Assembly: GCA_030435675.1 (NCBI GenBank)
Contig: CM059625.1
Coordinates: 7,750,001 to 7,814,000, forward strand
Reading direction: 5' to 3'
DNA length: 64,000 nucleotides
DNA from: Steinernema hermaphroditum
Taxonomy: Eukaryota > Nematoda > Chromadorea > Rhabditida > Steinernematidae
Part shown: one piece after another, positions 63,560-64,000 of the stretch
How the letters are laid out: each line of letters begins with the position of its first letter
Position numbering within the stretch: the stretch's first letter is position 1
The notes under the pieces: generated by a model
Seen by the model: the letters and a program-made list of their open reading frames with translations, nothing else
Told to the model about the DNA's origin: nothing
The model's database searches: none
Position numbers and translations under genes: made by a program

Positions 63560-64000
63560 TTCTGAGATTCAGAAGATTGTTTCCAACGAGGACGTGGAGG
63601 TTCGAGGTGAGTGCGCTGGCTTCCGAGAATTATGGGGAAACCTGAGGTGACGTCAGCAAGTGCATCTCCCCTCGAAGCACTTATAATCCTCGCGATTGTC
63701 ACGGATCGGCGCGTAATTCGCGAATGGTCAGCTAAGACTTTGTGGCTAATTGCCTCGGCGATGTATATGCCGACACGCACTATAATACGAACAGGGCCGG
63801 GTGACGCTGCCCAAGATTTGCGAACTACATTGAATCGCAGAAACTTTGACTGCACTAATCTTTCATGAAGAAGATCAATAATTGCCGGATTTTAGCTGGT
63901 TGTTGATGCAGTCAATACTGAACAAGCTCCTTCCGTGCTCTCTATAATCGTGGTCAAAACAACGTCTGTCCTCTGACGGTTAGTCGAGGCGAAGCGCTGG
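63560..64000. other. Right window edge, coding status unresolved
   Basis: Both strands are open for about 90 codons near 63556-63868 and neither has recognisable motifs. A strong donor GAG/GTGAGTG on the plus strand lies at 63605/63606. Confidence 0.25.

Overview
The window is eukaryotic nuclear DNA, almost certainly from a nematode. Genes are split by many tiny introns (mostly 40-50 nt, GT..AG). Two tandem genes encode collagens with the nematode cuticle layout: an N-terminal membrane-anchor helix, a furin-like KR site and Gly-X-Y blocks between cysteine clusters. A TWK-type two-pore potassium channel and a PDE3-type phosphodiesterase fit an animal. Tiny introns, moderate GC and compact genes suggest a clade I (Enoplea) worm such as a Trichuris relative; that placement is inference. 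All exon structures were read by eye from frame, splice signals and family conservation; where I give an exon sum, it is divisible by three.

Layout. 1-2193 (+) 3' part of a STELLO/DUF288-like protein; 2388-2791 (-) small membrane protein; 2879-3256 (+) Cys-rich protein; 5849-7772 (+) AhpC/TSA_2-like protein with a CAAX end; 8500-10766 (+) TWK channel; 11232-13085 (+) ADHFE1-type dehydrogenase; 13689-14509 (-) Pro/Arg-rich repeat protein; 14822-16795 nested inverted repeats including a 1.1-kb foldback element; 17155-19131 (-) matrix metalloproteinase; 19876-29579 (-) UTP20; 30030-31111 (+) SCO1; 31288-33550 (+) TFIIF alpha; 33883-36270 (-) SLC6 transporter; 39613-40537 (+) MADF/BESS protein; 40887-42000 and 42568-43951 (+) cuticle collagens; 46287-48055 (+) SLC2-like transporter; 48974-51503 (-) synaptotagmin; 55635-58073 (+) novel EGF/TM/PPxY protein; 58910 to about 61600 (-) PDE3; 61.6-64 kb uncertain.

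No bacterial-style operon or pathway cluster is present. Most genes have housekeeping roles (ribosome biogenesis, transcription, cytochrome oxidase assembly, metabolism) or worm-tissue roles (cuticle, neurotransmission, matrix). A striking shared feature is a pyrimidine-rich AG acceptor 0-45 nt upstream of the ATG in at least 16 genes, as expected for spliced-leader trans-splicing. SCO1 and TFIIF alpha, 176 nt apart on one strand, could share a transcript.

The most unusual items are a foldback element carrying tRNA-like Pol III boxes, a K2P channel that appears to lack its extracellular cap, a prenylation-motif thioredoxin-fold protein without catalytic cysteines, a collagen with a long poly-glycine segment, and a novel EGF/TM/PPxY membrane protein.
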